This document shows, in pieces, positions 43,457 through 54,645 of a stretch of DNA of 64,000 nt. The translations under genes and the position numbers were made by a program. Source of the stretch: Toxorhynchites rutilus septentrionalis (Eukaryota; Arthropoda; Insecta; Diptera; Culicidae); assembly GCF_029784135.1 (NCBI RefSeq), contig NC_073746.1:264949598-265013597 (forward strand), read 5' to 3'. The notes below the pieces were generated by a model. It was not told where the DNA came from. It ran no database searches and worked only from the letters and a program-made list of their open reading frames with translations. The first letter of the stretch is position 1, and every line of letters starts with the position of its first letter.

Positions 43457-43802
43457 GCATCACACGCATACATTGTTGTTAGTTTAATGCGTTTCCAAAT
43501 GAATATTGAATAATTCACTATTCAGTTGTACTATTCTCGTGAGGAAAAGAGTGAATCATGACTCAACCATCTTCAGCTGATTCTACAAAACCACGATTCT
43601 TTGCACACCACTAGAACTTTTTATTTCAAGAATTTCGATCAATTCTAAAATAATATCCGGAGTGATAAACAAGGGGATTGAAAAATGTAATTTGATAAAA
43701 AAAATAAATAATTCCAGCAGATCTTGGTTCGTAGGCATAAAATTCACAAATTAGTTTGTAGCTGCATCAAAACTCTGATATTTTGAATTGGATATTGTTG
43801 AC

Positions 43803-44678
43803 CAGTGTTTGCCAAATGATCCACTCATTGAAAAATCGCTTTCGTTCGTTCAAATATGATCTTTAAGGAAACATTTCCCCCAGCGGTATTCTATTATTGT
43901 TATGTGCTGCAAATCACGACACAAAAGAGAACGAGACAACTCTGCATCGGCTCGCACTTCATTACACACCAGCATGCAAGCAAAGCTATCATATACGCTT
44001 TCAGTACAGAAAGCTTATTTTCTTCTTTGCCTCTAACATATGTATACCGACCTCTCCATGCATCATGAAACAGCAGGATCATACGGACAACGCAAAGCGA
44101 AAGATTCATATTCAGCTAATGTAGCAGATCCTGATTTTTAAGTCTCAGAGAGTGCAAACTATATGATTATTTAGCTCAATAGAGGCTAAGGGAAGGGTAG
44201 TCAGATTATATTTTCCATTTTTAACGCCGCTATCCCTTGAAATGTGTATATTCATATAGACCGCATAGTTTTACTAGCAACACCGCTCCAGTGAGAAGCA
44301 AAAACTCTCGCGTTTTATCTCTTTTCCCATTCGCTGCTCTCCGCAAATGGTGACGTAATGATGACGTAATTTTTCTTGTATAATTTATTGCTTTACACTT
44401 GTCTGTGCAGTGGGTTTCGCTATAGTAAAATGAGACGATATATGCGGTTCAAACTTGTATGCAGGCTTCGAAAATAGTGTGCCATGTTTGATACAACTCT
44501 AATATGCAAACAACAGTCTTCGTTCCTCTCTTAGTTTAATCACTAAATGTTACAAAAGTGATTGCTGACATTCATACAAGTATCTGAATGATCCTCTCAT
44601 ATTTGGTTATAAGTTCGTGAGAGTTTACTTGCATGACACATTGTGTATCATTTGATTTTGATCGAAATCCAAACACTG
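43803..44678. mobile_element. hAT MITE, family B copy 2, 8 bp duplication
   Basis: CAGTGTTTGCCAA and, reverse complemented, CAGTGTTTGGATT form the ends. TTGTTGAC is duplicated exactly at 43795-43802 and 44679-44686. Similar throughout to 29206-30050 but inserted independently. Confidence 0.88.
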
Positions 44679-44837
44679 TTGTTGACAGATTTGAAATTAT
44701 GATGAACAGCTACCTAAACTTAGAAAAATTACATTATTGTTTAATATTCGGAAACTCTGAAAAAAGCAGATGTTGTCACGTCACATAAATATTTGGGGAG
44801 AGGAGATTTTCCAAATGTTACAATCGTTCACATCTTA

Positions 44838-45381
44838 ACAGTTCGACTGGAAAGTTTATAAGGTAACACAGTAAAACTATTTTTTTTTGCAAAATTCAAT
44901 TTTATTATTCAACATAATTGCCTTCGAGGGCGATACAGCGATTCTAGCGATCTTGCAATTTTTCGATACCATTTTTATAGTACTCTTTCGTTTTTTCCTC
45001 AAAATAGGCCTCAGTTTTGGTAATCACTTTATCATTGGTCTCAAGCTTCTTGCCAGCGAGCAATCTCTTCAGGTCTGCAAACAGAAAATACTCGCTGGGG
45101 CCAGATCTGAAGTATATAGTGGATGCGGAGGCAATTCGAAGCCCAATTCATACAATTTTGCCATCGTTTTCATTGATTTGTGACACGGTGCATTGTCTTG
45201 ATTTCTTTCACAATAACAAAAATTGCTTCACTCTCAATGCCGTAACTCACGAACCAATCGACCGATTGCTGTAAAATTTTGACACGTATCCATTGAAAGA
45301 TGGTGCTTTGTGATAGTCAAGTAGATTTTGGCAAAAGGGGCCATCTAGACGTAAACCTTATGAACTTTTCAGCCGAACTGT
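44838..45381 (-). mobile_element. Mariner element, 544 bp deletion derivative, TA duplication
   Basis: The ends ACAGTTCGACTGGAAAGTTT and, reverse complemented, ACAGTTCGGCTGAAAAGTTC are inverted repeats, flanked by TA (44836-44837 and 45382-45383). The minus strand keeps the 3' end of a transposase gene: KTMAKLYELGFEL, YTSDLAPASIF (third Asp motif), and then frameshifted C-terminal remnants. The 5' two thirds of the gene are deleted. Confidence 0.85.
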
Positions 45382-45567
45382 TATATGTAATTTTCGTTTC
45401 ACATACATGAAGATGTGCAAAAACCTGTTTTTAGCGCGTGAAATGTCTCAGATCAAAACGTTGTCACGTTACGTTGAAATGGGAAATCACAATAGTTGGA
45501 CAACATCGGGAGAGAACAAAGAAAAAAGACATAACGGATGAAGAACACGTTAGTGGCTTACAGAATG

Positions 45568-45573
45568 TTTATT
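45568..45573 (-). terminator. Poly(A) signal for the GILT gene
   Basis: AATAAA on the minus strand, about 92 nt after the GILT stop codon. Confidence 0.7.
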
Positions 45574-45664
45574 TTTATGCCATATTTTCTGTATGACACA
45601 TGTGTGAATCAGTTTTTGCATGCTTACGATGGTTACGTCGTTGCATATTTCCCGTTTGTATTCA

Positions 45665-45754
45665 CTAGCAGACTGCCAAGTTGTTGTTAGTCATATCGCA
45701 CATAAGACCAAGAAAATCTTTGAAGGCGCGATCCTGCACAGACTGATTGAATTG
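45665..45754 (-). CDS. GILT: GILT exon 5 (C-terminus)
   Basis: 29 codons plus TAG: QFNQSVQDRAFKDFLGLMCD to NNLAVC; acceptor TTCATCAG after a 61 bp intron. Confidence 0.9.
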   Translation of the reverse strand, partial: QFNQSVQDRAFKDFLGLMCDMTNNNLAVC

Positions 45755-47392
45755 CTGATGAATAGAAACATAAAATTAGTATCTCTAGACCAGGTTTCAA
45801 TTTTATCACACATACCCCATTGAGAACAATAGTTGGAACAAACGATGGAGCAATTTGCTTCGTGCGGCGCTCTGCCTCCAGCTGAAGTTGTGTTCCTAGA
45901 GTTCCTTCAACGCAGGTCTGAAGCGTGTTGAGGTCGATACCAGAACGGAATGCACACTAGAAAAGCAAATGTATGTACGAATCTACAGTATTAACCATTT
46001 CATTTGAAAGTTGGCTTCCATTCCTACCTCCCATCCCTGTGGGTCGGCATTGAAATTCATCTGACAAGCAACGTACGAGACCTGACGATCTTGGTCGGGT
46101 ATCTGGTGTAAAACGCAAGACTGAATTCTATTCCCTTCGCACTCCAGTGGACCATGCTGGCACTCGAATTGTTCACCGTTGTTGATGCTCTGTGAAAAAG
46201 GAAGAAAAACCAATACGGCAACCTGTTTGATATAGATACAAGAAATTTGTTTCCATGCGCAGTGAACATAAACTGTACATTGATAAGATGAACAGATTTT
46301 TAACAAAGTAATCTGTCATGATTGATTATCATCAGGGGACAATTGATTTCGAATAACAGGAATGTATGAACTTTAAATCAAGTCAATAGACTATTATGTT
46401 GATGTGCTGATAGAACATACTAAAGGGTTTAATGTTGAAAATGTGTCAAAATTCTCGCTGAAGCGGGTCGAAGTTTGTCGCTCAAATAACATACAAAAGG
46501 TTCTATTCAAAATCGTAATGCCAACTCATGTAATAATTAAAATATAACCACAAACTTGATAAGTGCAGTTGTTTTTCGGAGTCGAGTGTCTGATTCATTG
46601 GCGTAACAACTGGGAGAAATTAATTTAAGTCTGGTGGTCAAGATGTTTTTCGAGACGTGTTATTTGGCATAAAAATTTCAACTAAGTACTGGTTAAAAAA
46701 TACGCAATTATTACGCCTGAATATTGAAAATTGCGCCTGTCCTATCGTACTAAAAAAAAAATTTGTAAAAAAAAGTATTTGATCAATGTATACCCTAACA
46801 CGCAAACATTTTACGGGGAATAATGCATGAAGCATTTTTTAAACAAACGTTCACAATCATAATAACAATTTGTCCATTCCATAAACTTTTTCGACCAGAA
46901 TCAATTCCTGCGACACAATTCACTAAACTCCTTTTTAAACATTTAAGTTAAATATGCTGGTTAATTGAATTCTTCATTCCAAGGCTATGCCGTTTTGGCA
47001 AATTGAATTAAACTTACCCGCGACTTTCCAAATGGGATAAACTCGATAACGATGGATTCGCGCAACGCGTCGTAATTCGGCGCCAGCTGATTGCTCACCC
47101 AACGAATGCTGTCTGGACACAGGTGTTCATAGTACACGTCAACTTTAATCTGCAAACAGCATGCGAAACCAAACCAGATTAATATGCTGTTAACACCATT
47201 CGAAGGATAACTAAATTGTTTCGGTTCGTGGGGTTAAGAACCTCTGCTGAATTCACACCATGCCGGATTTTGTTAGAACATCACACCCCTTCACCAGCTT
47301 TGTTTACTCACTCTGGTGGTGTCCGCACTTAATAGGGCAACATTAGAGCCTAAGATAGTCAAAACGAGAATCGAAACGGCAGAATGATGCAT
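45665..47392 (-). CDS. GILT: GILT-family lysosomal thiol reductase (201 aa, five exons)
   Basis: GILT proteins reduce disulfides in the endo-lysosomal pathway and are secreted in some insects. Exons are 47312-47392, 47018-47149, 46028-46189, 45816-45956 and 45665-45754; all junctions are phase 0 with GT-AG borders. Residues 1-23 form a signal peptide (MHHSAVSILVLTILGSNVAL). The family signature CQHGPLECEGNRIQSC (81-96) fits CQHGx2ECx2Nx4C exactly. The active site reads CPDS (38-41): the second Cys of the classical CXXC is Ser. Other conserved Cys lie at YVACQMNF, CAFRSG, LQTCVEG, LMCDM and the C-terminal Cys. The last exon ends at TAG. Length fits the family. Confidence 0.95.
45816..45956 (-). 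CDS. GILT: GILT exon 4
   Basis: 47 codons, CAFRSGIDLNTLQTCVEGTL to PSFVPTIVLNG; acceptor TTTTCTAG, donor GTATGTG. Confidence 0.93.
46028..46189 (-). CDS. GILT: GILT exon 3 (family signature)
   Basis: 54 codons, SINNGEQFECQHGPLECEGN to NADPQGWE; acceptor TTCACAG, donor GTAGGA (weak). Confidence 0.95.
46310..47017. other. GILT intron 3, mostly featureless
   Basis: AT-rich. A GTTATTTGGCATAAAAATTT segment near 46655 also occurs just left of the mariner MITE at 11730, so part of it is repeat-derived. Confidence 0.4.
47018..47149 (-). CDS. GILT: GILT exon 2 (CPDS active site)
   Basis: 44 codons, IKVDVYYEHLCPDSIRW to FIPFGKSR; acceptor GTTTGCAG, donor GTAAGT. Confidence 0.95.
47312..47392 (-). 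CDS. GILT: GILT exon 1 (signal peptide)
   Basis: 27 codons from ATG (AACAAGC ATG context) to ADTTR; donor GTGAGT. Confidence 0.9.
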
Positions 47393-48516
47393 GCTTGTTG
47401 TTGTTGCGCGTCGAGTTCCTAACTTTTAGAGAGCAAACCAAGTAACACAACAAACCTGCTCTACAGTTTTTCAATTACTGCAATGTGGTCACGGATCGTC
47501 GAGGTCTTTTTGTCGGTTTGATTCGAAGCAAAAATAATGATTAGCTCTTTCTCTTCAGTCACTCCGCAAAGTAGCTGGAACGAGCGTGAGAAAAGTGATG
47601 TGGGCACTTGGTTGAATTTAGATACACTAATGTAGGTGTTTGTCTGTTAGATTCCTCTGTCAGGGATGAATTCAATGATGAGTAGTGTAAAATACGGGTT
47701 TGAATCATAAGTTATTCTTTTTTTCGATAATTTTCAATAGCAACATTGTTTGACAACATTGTCTTGTTCATAAATGAGACCCTCTCTTATCGTTCGATCC
47801 AAACGTTAGAACCACAGCATCGGCAATCGCGTGTTCTCGGTACATCGATATACAATATAAGCAGTTTATCACATACACAGTGCCACGTGCAAAGAATCGT
47901 GAGCGCGTGTGAGTTGTTCTACAACCCAACTTTGAGGGGTGGGTTTTCCGGAAGTACAAAACTACATCGAGCATCAGCAAGTTCAACGTTGAGAATGCGT
48001 TTCACGTTTCCATCTCGCAAGCGAAGATTGAATGCAATAATTTCTCTCTATTCACCGTTGCATTTCTCGAATATGAATAGACGATGGAGTTCGACAGTAT
48101 GCAGGTATGTTATGCGAACGGCAGCCGAACCGGAGCGATTGGGCTCACCAAACCGGTTGAATCTGTTTGTAGGTCAATACTTGAATGAATCACAGCTGTT
48201 TCACTCTGGAAATACAAAACATAATGAATACAGATGCACATATTGAGACTGTTAATGTCAAAATATTTTGTAATCTGCCATCGATCGTTCTTACGTTGGA
48301 ACGTAGAACTGCAGACGTCGAAGAAATGACGCACAAAGGAGGGAATCAGACCTCCGGATCAACTGGTTTGTACGAATAACTTATATTTTTTTTGGTGGTA
48401 CATTCATTGGCATGTATGTGAAAAAATCGATTTGCTGGCAATGTTCCACCATCCAGACAGAGGTTGTTGATACAAGGTTCGTTGTAATATGAATTGCTTT
48501 TCTGAACTAACACATA
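47393..48516. other. Intergenic region upstream of GILT
   Basis: It presumably holds the GILT promoter; no TATA box is obvious near 47430-47460. A 166-codon open frame (47746-48246, plus) shows no recognisable domain and is probably chance. Confidence 0.4.
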
Positions 48517-48657
48517 TCAGTGGCGATAGCTACCGTAGCCTATTTTGAATGTTCTTTCGCTCAGAACGTAGAACGTCAAAATTTTTAAAATGTTTAAGAC
48601 GATTACGGTGACGACCCAAGCGCCAAAATACGGAAGAAGCACCCAGATGCCCATAAA
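48517..48657 (-). CDS. Terminal exon of a putative membrane protein
   Basis: After a TTTTTTTCAG acceptor the minus strand reads FMGIWVLLPYFGAWVVTVIV and LNILKILTFYVL as a strong transmembrane segment, then a polar tail SERTFKIGYGSYRH and TGA at 48517. Acceptor quality, the hydrophobic helix and the charged tail look like a real last exon of a small multi-pass protein. I could not find convincing upstream exons between 48660 and 56000; a weak candidate is 55570-55665. Phase and family are unknown. Confidence 0.4.
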   Translation of the reverse strand, partial: FMGIWVLLPYFGAWVVTVIVLNILKILTFYVLSERTFKIGYGSYRH

Positions 48658-48978
48658 CTGAAAAAAACAGTTCCAAGAAATCAACAGTGACGAAAATGGT
48701 GATCTTAAGATTCGAAAATAAATATCATATAAATTTTGCTTCACAAATAATAGTGTGTTTATAATTAATATTTTATATTGATTTTCGGTAACAGTGTGCG
48801 ATGTAAAGTTGCCGTTTTATGCGCAAAGACATCACAGACCCCTTATATGTATAGTACAGCGTGGTTTTTATCTATTGAGAGAGATGTATTTTCCAAAAGA
48901 AGTAAAAGGACCGGCCTAAGCCTTTCTAGCGTCTTGGGTTTCAACGCGCGATGGCTAAAAAATGAGAATGATTTAAAC

Positions 48979-49429
48979 CAGGGATTCCCAAAGTCGTCGA
49001 TATCGACCACTTGATGTCGATGTCGGTTTCCCAGGGGTCGACCTAAACAAAGTCTAAAAATCGACCCCCATTAATCAACACAAGTTCTTATTTGAAACTT
49101 CCAAGATACTGTATAAGTTGCGTTACGTGAACCAACTTGTAATAAGAATGACTAATGTTTCAGTAGAAAGTATTATTGTTGTAATTTGTATTAATAATTG
49201 TTAACTACACTTGATATTTTCTGAATTCCAATTTGATTTGAAAAACGTATTGATGAGAAAATGATGTCATGTTTACTCACTTAACCAGCCGCAAAGTTTT
49301 TGAATTTGTAAGTATTTTGCATGAATAAGATAAAGATAAAGTTTTTAAAGAAATTTTGCTATAGGGGTCGCTGGTATGGATTCATTCTGGAAAAGGGGTC
49401 TGCTGCCCAAAATAGTTTGAGAATCCCTG
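48979..49429. mobile_element. hAT MITE family H, copy 1
   Basis: The ends CAGGGATTCCCAAA and, reverse complemented, CAGGGATTCTCAAACTATTT match. The 8 bp flanks ATTTAAAC and GTTTAGAC agree at 6 of 8 positions. GGGGTCGACC and GGGGTCG motifs lie at both ends. Related sequences are at 56005-56433 and 34014-34252. Confidence 0.75.
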
Positions 49430-49789
49430 GTTTAGACTCTCTCATACCAAACCAAATACATTCACAGAGAAAATTATGTGATTGAATGATCTTACTCTTC
49501 ACAATATTATTCTTTTCTTTGTTTTGGTTTTTTTTTGTTTTTTTTTTCAGTGGTGTTCAAAATGCCGTCGAAACATGAAGTACGGCGCGAGCACATGGTA
49601 TGGTTCTATAAAAATGTACCAATTTAGAATCGGAACGCTTCTTCGTCCAGTCGGTTCGGTTCGATCGGTTCTGGAATCTTTGAAAACAGTTTTTTTACAA
49701 AACATTTCTCTTGAAATCCTGTGCAAAAATGTTGAAAAAGTTGGCGGTTTCTTAAATTGCTCTGCAATGGAAGAAAAAAGAACATCCAT

Positions 49790-49990
49790 TCCATTCCAAA
49801 CCAGATTTTCGTGAAAAGTGGTAGTCTTGTTGCTTATCGCAAAAGAAGCTCATTAACTCGTTGGCTTCGATTTGATATGTCGATCATCTGAGTCGATCCA
49901 GTAGTTACAAAGTTATGCAAGTTTTGTCATTTTTGGTAAAAACGGGGAATTTTTTTTTTGATTACCATAAAATGAAAATAGGCAAGCTGT
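49790..49990. repeat. Family F foldback fragment
   Basis: CAAACCAGATTTTCGTGAAA, GGCTTCGATTTGATATGTCG, ATCATCTGAGTCGATCCAGT and CCATAAAATGAAAATAGG follow the order in the family F arms. Confidence 0.65.
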
Positions 49991-50256
49991 ATGACCAGGT
50001 GCCGACCAAATTCAAGGATGCATTCTTATGGATGATAAAAAATGTTGAATTAGAGAATTAGATTAGATTTTGTTTTTGCTGATAAGTTTGCCGGTAAGCT
50101 GTGACCGCAAGACGCCGATTTTCATCACAACCAACAATATGAACGGACGGCAACGAATACCTGAAAAACGTGTATTGTCGTTCATTAGATCCCACCCGAG
50201 CCCGACAAGTTGTTGGCCGGGTTTGGCCGGAGACCACTACAGTAAGAACTCACAAC

Positions 50257-52147
50257 CAGGGTTGCCAACTATAATTTTAAAAAATCAGGAAGAATGAAAA
50301 TAAAAATCAGGATAAATCAGGATAGCTCATGTTGGGTTGTCCGAAAAGTTAATGTCGATTTTTGGAAAAACAAAAACGTCATTTTCAATCAAAGCATTAC
50401 ATTTTAATTTTATATCCATAGTTCTGTTTCAAAATCATTCGTCATCTTTCGAACAGTTTAAATATTTTATCCTACCAGAACATCTTTGTTTCCTGGTCGA
50501 AAACTGCTGCGAGCCATACATGTGAGAAAAGGGTTGCTTAGTAGTAGCTCATAATACAGAATGCATTCCAAATCCCACCAGAAACAGAGTAGATCTTTCT
50601 TCGGGCGAAGACCAGATATGCATGGTATAATTCCTTGCATAATCGGAAATGCTAGTGTTTCGCCTGACCTTTCGATCGTTGTAGCCTAACAAGTGGAAGA
50701 CTTGTTGATTTTTTCCTCATTTTAATGATATTTAGTACGGTTATTCTGTGGATTCCAAATTTTCTCTTGAGTAATTTTACACTCTGAAATGAATTCCTAT
50801 ATTAACAATTCTGGGGATACATCTACATACACATTATCCTCAATAAAGCAATGATGTTCCTCAAACTTAATCTCGTTGTAATTTTATAAATTCGTCAAAC
50901 AATCTGGTTTTATGAAATTTTCTAGAACTTTTTTGAAAAGCCACGAAACAATTGAGGGTAGAGATAAAAAAGTTAAGCACAGCTTCGCGTCTAGATAATT
51001 TAACTTAATGCAAGATATGTACAAGTGCGAACCGGAGAACAATCATAACAGAAAACTTTGACATGCAAACCAGTATATTTATTATGAACTAGCTGACCCG
51101 GCAAACTTCGTCCCCCCCAAAATTTGTTTCTCTGTTATCAATATCTTCAAACATTCACGTTTTCTCACTAAGCGCAAGTTCATGAGTCCAACCGCAGAAC
51201 TGTTGATTGATAGTACTTCCTAGTACTTCTACCAAAACTCATCATTATAACATCAGATTATTTTCAGACACAATTCTCGTTCAAGATTTTTCAACCACTT
51301 GCAATTAACATGTTTCTCCGTTACTTGAAATAAATATTTGATGCAGAGAATATGATAGAATAAAGACAGACATGTCAAATTTGGTTTCGTTGGCTTGATT
51401 AGTTCTCGAGTTATGTAGAAATTTGTGTTTCATTTGTATGGAAGACCCCCTTAGAGAGGTGGGAGGAGTGTCGAACCACCTTAGAAATGTTTCTTCCCCA
51501 TAAAACCGCCACATGCCAAATTTAGTTCCGTTTGCTTGATTAATTCTCGAATTATGCGGAAATGTATGCTTCATTTGTGTGACAGCCCCCTCCCCCTTCT
51601 AAGAGTCAGGTTGAGTGTCTATTCACTATAAAAACGGTTTATATCCCCTAAAACCTTCGTATGTCAAATTTAGCATTTTCTTGATTAGTTTTCGAGTTAT
51701 GCAGAAATTTATGTTTCATTTGTATGGTAGCCCCCCCTTAGAGAGGGGGTGGAGAGTCCAACCACCATAGAAACATTTATTGCACCCTAAAACCTCAATA
51801 TGCCTAATTTGGTTCATTTGCTTGAATAATTCTCGAGTAATGCAGAAATTTGTGTTTCATTTGTATGGCAACCCCCCCTTAGAGAGGGGGAAGGGGTCAC
51901 AAACTATCACGAAAACCTTTCCCGGCCCCAAAAACCCCTACATACCAATTTTCATGTTGATCGGTTCACTAGTTTCCGAGTCCATAAGAATCAGACAGAC
52001 AGATAGACAGAAATCCTTTTTTATATATATATAGATGTAATACAAAAATCAGGAAAATATGACGATCATTTCCGAAAAATCAGGATATCAGGGAGTGTGC
52101 TAAAAAGTCTGGGAAATCCTGAAAAATCAGGAAGGTTGGCATCTCTG
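50257..52147. mobile_element. hAT MITE family D, copy 1, 1891 bp, 8 bp duplication
   Basis: The ends are CAGGGTTGCCAACTATAATT and, reverse complemented, CAGAGATGCCAACCTTCCTG. CTCACAAC is duplicated exactly (50249-50256 and 52148-52155). It is inserted in the Tc1-type pseudogene. It contains a family R copy (51087-52035). Subterminal AAAAATCAGGA motifs are repeated at both ends. Confidence 0.9.
51087..52035 (+). repeat. Family R repeat, copy 3
   Basis: AGCTGACCCGGCAAACTTCG at 51089, several 140 bp units with CCCCTTAGAGAGG hairpins, GACAGACAGATAGACAG and a short TATATATATA tail. It is nested inside the hAT MITE. Confidence 0.8.
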
Positions 52148-52495
52148 CTCACAACAGCGGTATCACAATAACGGAGGAGATGAGAAAATTGAGAAAAAGA
52201 TGAACCCTTCCAAACGGAATTCCGTCCAATCGAAATATACTGGGGTATCATCAAAGCTAAACTGAAGAAGAGTAGAAAAATGGCTAAAATGCTACTTCAA
52301 TGGCCAGACACTGGAAAAAGCAGCCGATGAGGATAACCAGCAGGTCTTGCTGAAGTTGATGGCGCGTATCAAGCCCAAAGTTTAAATGTTCATTCGAGAG
52401 GATAAACTAGCAGGGCTTCACACTCCGTATTTATGAACTATAGAATCATTTAAGCTCGGTTCAAATGATATACACAGTTTTAAAAATAATTACTA

Positions 52496-52776
52496 CAGTA
52501 GAACCCCGATTATCCACGAAATCGAATGGCGAAGTCATCGCGAATAACGCAATAAAGGACTAAAAATGAAGTGCCAACACAAAAAAAATAACTCAGCTAG
52601 TACCATGTTTTATCAATACAGAAATCATTAAACTATCGATCTGAAAGGTCATGTAAACTAGTGGTTAGATAATGTGAAAGCCATGACCAAAACAAAAGAG
52701 CAAGCTACTCACTGATAAATTTCGGCCTATAGAATTACTGTAAAATTCGCTCTAGTGATTAATCGAGGTTCTACTG
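52496..52776. mobile_element. pogo/Tigger-like MITE, 281 bp, TA duplication
   Basis: The ends CAGTAGAACCCCGATTATCC and, reverse complemented, CAGTAGAACCTCGATTAATC, flanked by TA (52494-52495 and 52777-52778). The TIR sequence is typical of pogo/Tigger. No ORF. Confidence 0.85.
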
Positions 52777-52789
52777 TATCATGGTTTAT

Positions 52790-53066
52790 AAGTCTAGCTT
52801 CATACACTTCATTTTCTTGGTAAGGCGCGAAAAATTCAAAAAACTAGGAAACGCGTGTTTCATAACTATAGAACCAGTTGTGGCATCATTACTTTTTTTA
52901 CAAATAATTAAAAGGCTGACCTGTGTATATCCTTTGGCCAGAATAATTCTCCTTTGAGATGAACAATCTGTTCGGAATGCATTCAACCATGCTGGCACGA
53001 GTTGTAATTTGTGTTTCGTTCCACGTAGATAAAATTGTTCGTTTGGGCTCCCAAACACTTCCAAAC
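52790..53066. repeat. Relic related to the Tc1-type MITE at 54075
   Basis: It shares TTTCATAACTATAGAACCA and an order of degenerate blocks (minus-strand SIVMKHAFPSFLNFSRL, compare SIVMKHWNFSFFNVSRL in 54075-54643). No ends are defined. Confidence 0.45.
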
Positions 53067-53071
53067 TACTT

Positions 53072-53145
53072 GTTACACCCAGGTTTTATTACGCGGTTTT
53101 CGAACTAACGTACTTATACCACACGTAAAAAAACCTGGGTGTAAC
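53072..53145. repeat. Small palindromic element, 74 bp
   Basis: GTTACACCCAGGTTTT at the left is mirrored by AAAACCTGGGTGTAAC at the right, with ACGCGG/ACACG next to them. Similar ends (GCACCCAGGTTTTTTCACGC) occur near 59305. Confidence 0.7.
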
Positions 53146-54073
53146 AACGAATACATTTTCTTCGATCAATCTTCACAACATTCGGATGGGTTTTGGTTAA
53201 GCTGACCAGAATTTGAACGTCCCGGTCAATATCTTGTTGGGATACACAATCATCACTGCAATATTTTTGAGGCCAATTATTGTAAAATAAAGGCCGATAT
53301 AATTGTAGATCTTCCTCGAAAGTGCAGTGCTTGCACCATCGCAAACCATTCCAAAGTCAACTACCTCGTGCAGATTCTATCTAGTGTAGAATTTATTCTG
53401 TGGATGAAATGTATATTTCCTTTTTCAAACAACAATGAACTTTTGAAATATAGAGATTTAGTTGGAAGTTTGAACCGGTAACAACTTTTTTTTTTAAATG
53501 AATCATCGCGCACGAGAAGATAACTTTGTACATTTGATTCTCCTCAGCTCAAGCACATATTGAGGGTTATATACCACCTACGGTATAAACGTTTCGATAA
53601 TTCAATTCAAATTTTCACAAACAGATAAGAAACGCTTAGAAAGTGAAGAAGTGATAACACAGGTGATTTCGAACGAGACAATCTTATCGAGCCTTCGTTA
53701 TCATAAATTAAGGTTTCTTCAATGTTGGCAGTTTTCTTCAATCTCTTCAAACAGGAGATAACACCAATTGTTTTGTCATGCAAATTGTGAATTATATAAA
53801 CTGTTTTGTTTGAATGTTGAAAAACACAAAAACCTTCTTCACATTGCTTTAACGCAATCAAGTGCGATGTCTACTTCTATGCAACATTGAACTCATCTGA
53901 ACAGAAAAAAAATGATAAAAAATATTGTAACTCATATTGAATCTACCAAGAATCATGTGCGTTGTACAATCAATAAACGGAACTTTCGCCATGGCAGTTG
54001 AAAAATAAGATGTTCGGATACTTCGCATTTTGTATCAATTTTGACGGGTCATTTATAGGAAAGTTATTAGAAT
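53146..54073. other. Non-coding stretch
   Basis: Short minus-strand ORFs (53114-53344 and 53607-53861) have no recognisable domain. Nothing else is supported. Confidence 0.4.
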
Positions 54074-54074
54074 A

Positions 54075-54643
54075 CACTGCGTTTCATAACTGTAGAACCA
54101 CTTCATTTTTCTGTGTTTCCAGAGATATGTAAGAAGTCGGTTCAGTTTATGTATACAGCGTAGGATATATTAATTATCTTCATTTATACGCCTGGCCATT
54201 TGAACTTTATTCTTGTGTTCAGGCGTGAAACATTAAAAAAACTAAAATTCCAGTGTTTCATTACTATAGAATCAAATGGAAAAACTCTCCCCCCTTTACA
54301 AAATTAACATCGATTTCACATTAATTACAATAAGTTTCTAATTCGTAAGTCATCTTTAGTTCTCAATCAGTTCAAATAACCCATTCGAGGTGGTTTCGAT
54401 CAAGCTGGACCATGTTGTAGTGTATATTTTGATCTACGCTGATGATACTGCTCGTTTAAACTCTTCAAATCGCTCATAATGCTTGTTGATGCTTGTTGTT
54501 GCAAGAATAAAGTTCAAATGGCCAGTCTTATAAATGAGGATAATTATTATACCCTACACTATATACTTCGATTCAACCGACTTCTTACATATCTCTGAAA
54601 ACTGAGAAAAAAAATAGTGGTTCTATAGTTATGAAACGCAGTG
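54075..54643. mobile_element. Tc1-type MITE, 569 bp, about 100 bp TIR, TA duplication
   Basis: CACTGCGTTTCATAACTGTA at the left and the same sequence inverted at the right, continuing through ACATATCTCTG and GTCGGTT to GATAATTA (about 100 bp arms). TA flanks both ends (54073-54074 and 54644-54645). Confidence 0.88.
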
Positions 54644-54645
54644 TA

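Larger units (their letters stand above)
49562..52385 (+). pseudogene. Tc1/mariner-type transposase pseudogene split by later insertions
   Basis: The start MPSKHEVRREHMVWFYKN (49562 onward) is a typical N-terminus for this clade. The middle appears at 50100-50250 as KTPIFITTNNMNG and RVLSFIRSHPSPTSCWPGLA. The end lies at 52148-52385: frameshifted PIEIYWGIIKAKLKK-like text, then the in-frame C-terminus VLLKLMARIKPKV and TAA at 52383. A family F fragment (about 49790-49990) and a hAT MITE (50257-52147) interrupt it. Frameshifts make it non-functional even without the insertions. Subfamily (DD37-type) is inferred. Confidence 0.7.

Noticed and set aside
47746..48246. 166-codon plus-strand open frame
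   Set aside because: No domain, signal peptide or splice support. It lies in the region upstream of GILT and its composition looks random.
53114..53344. 76-codon minus-strand ORF with several Cys
   Set aside because: Cys spacing does not form a recognisable zinc finger, and part of it overlaps a palindromic element.
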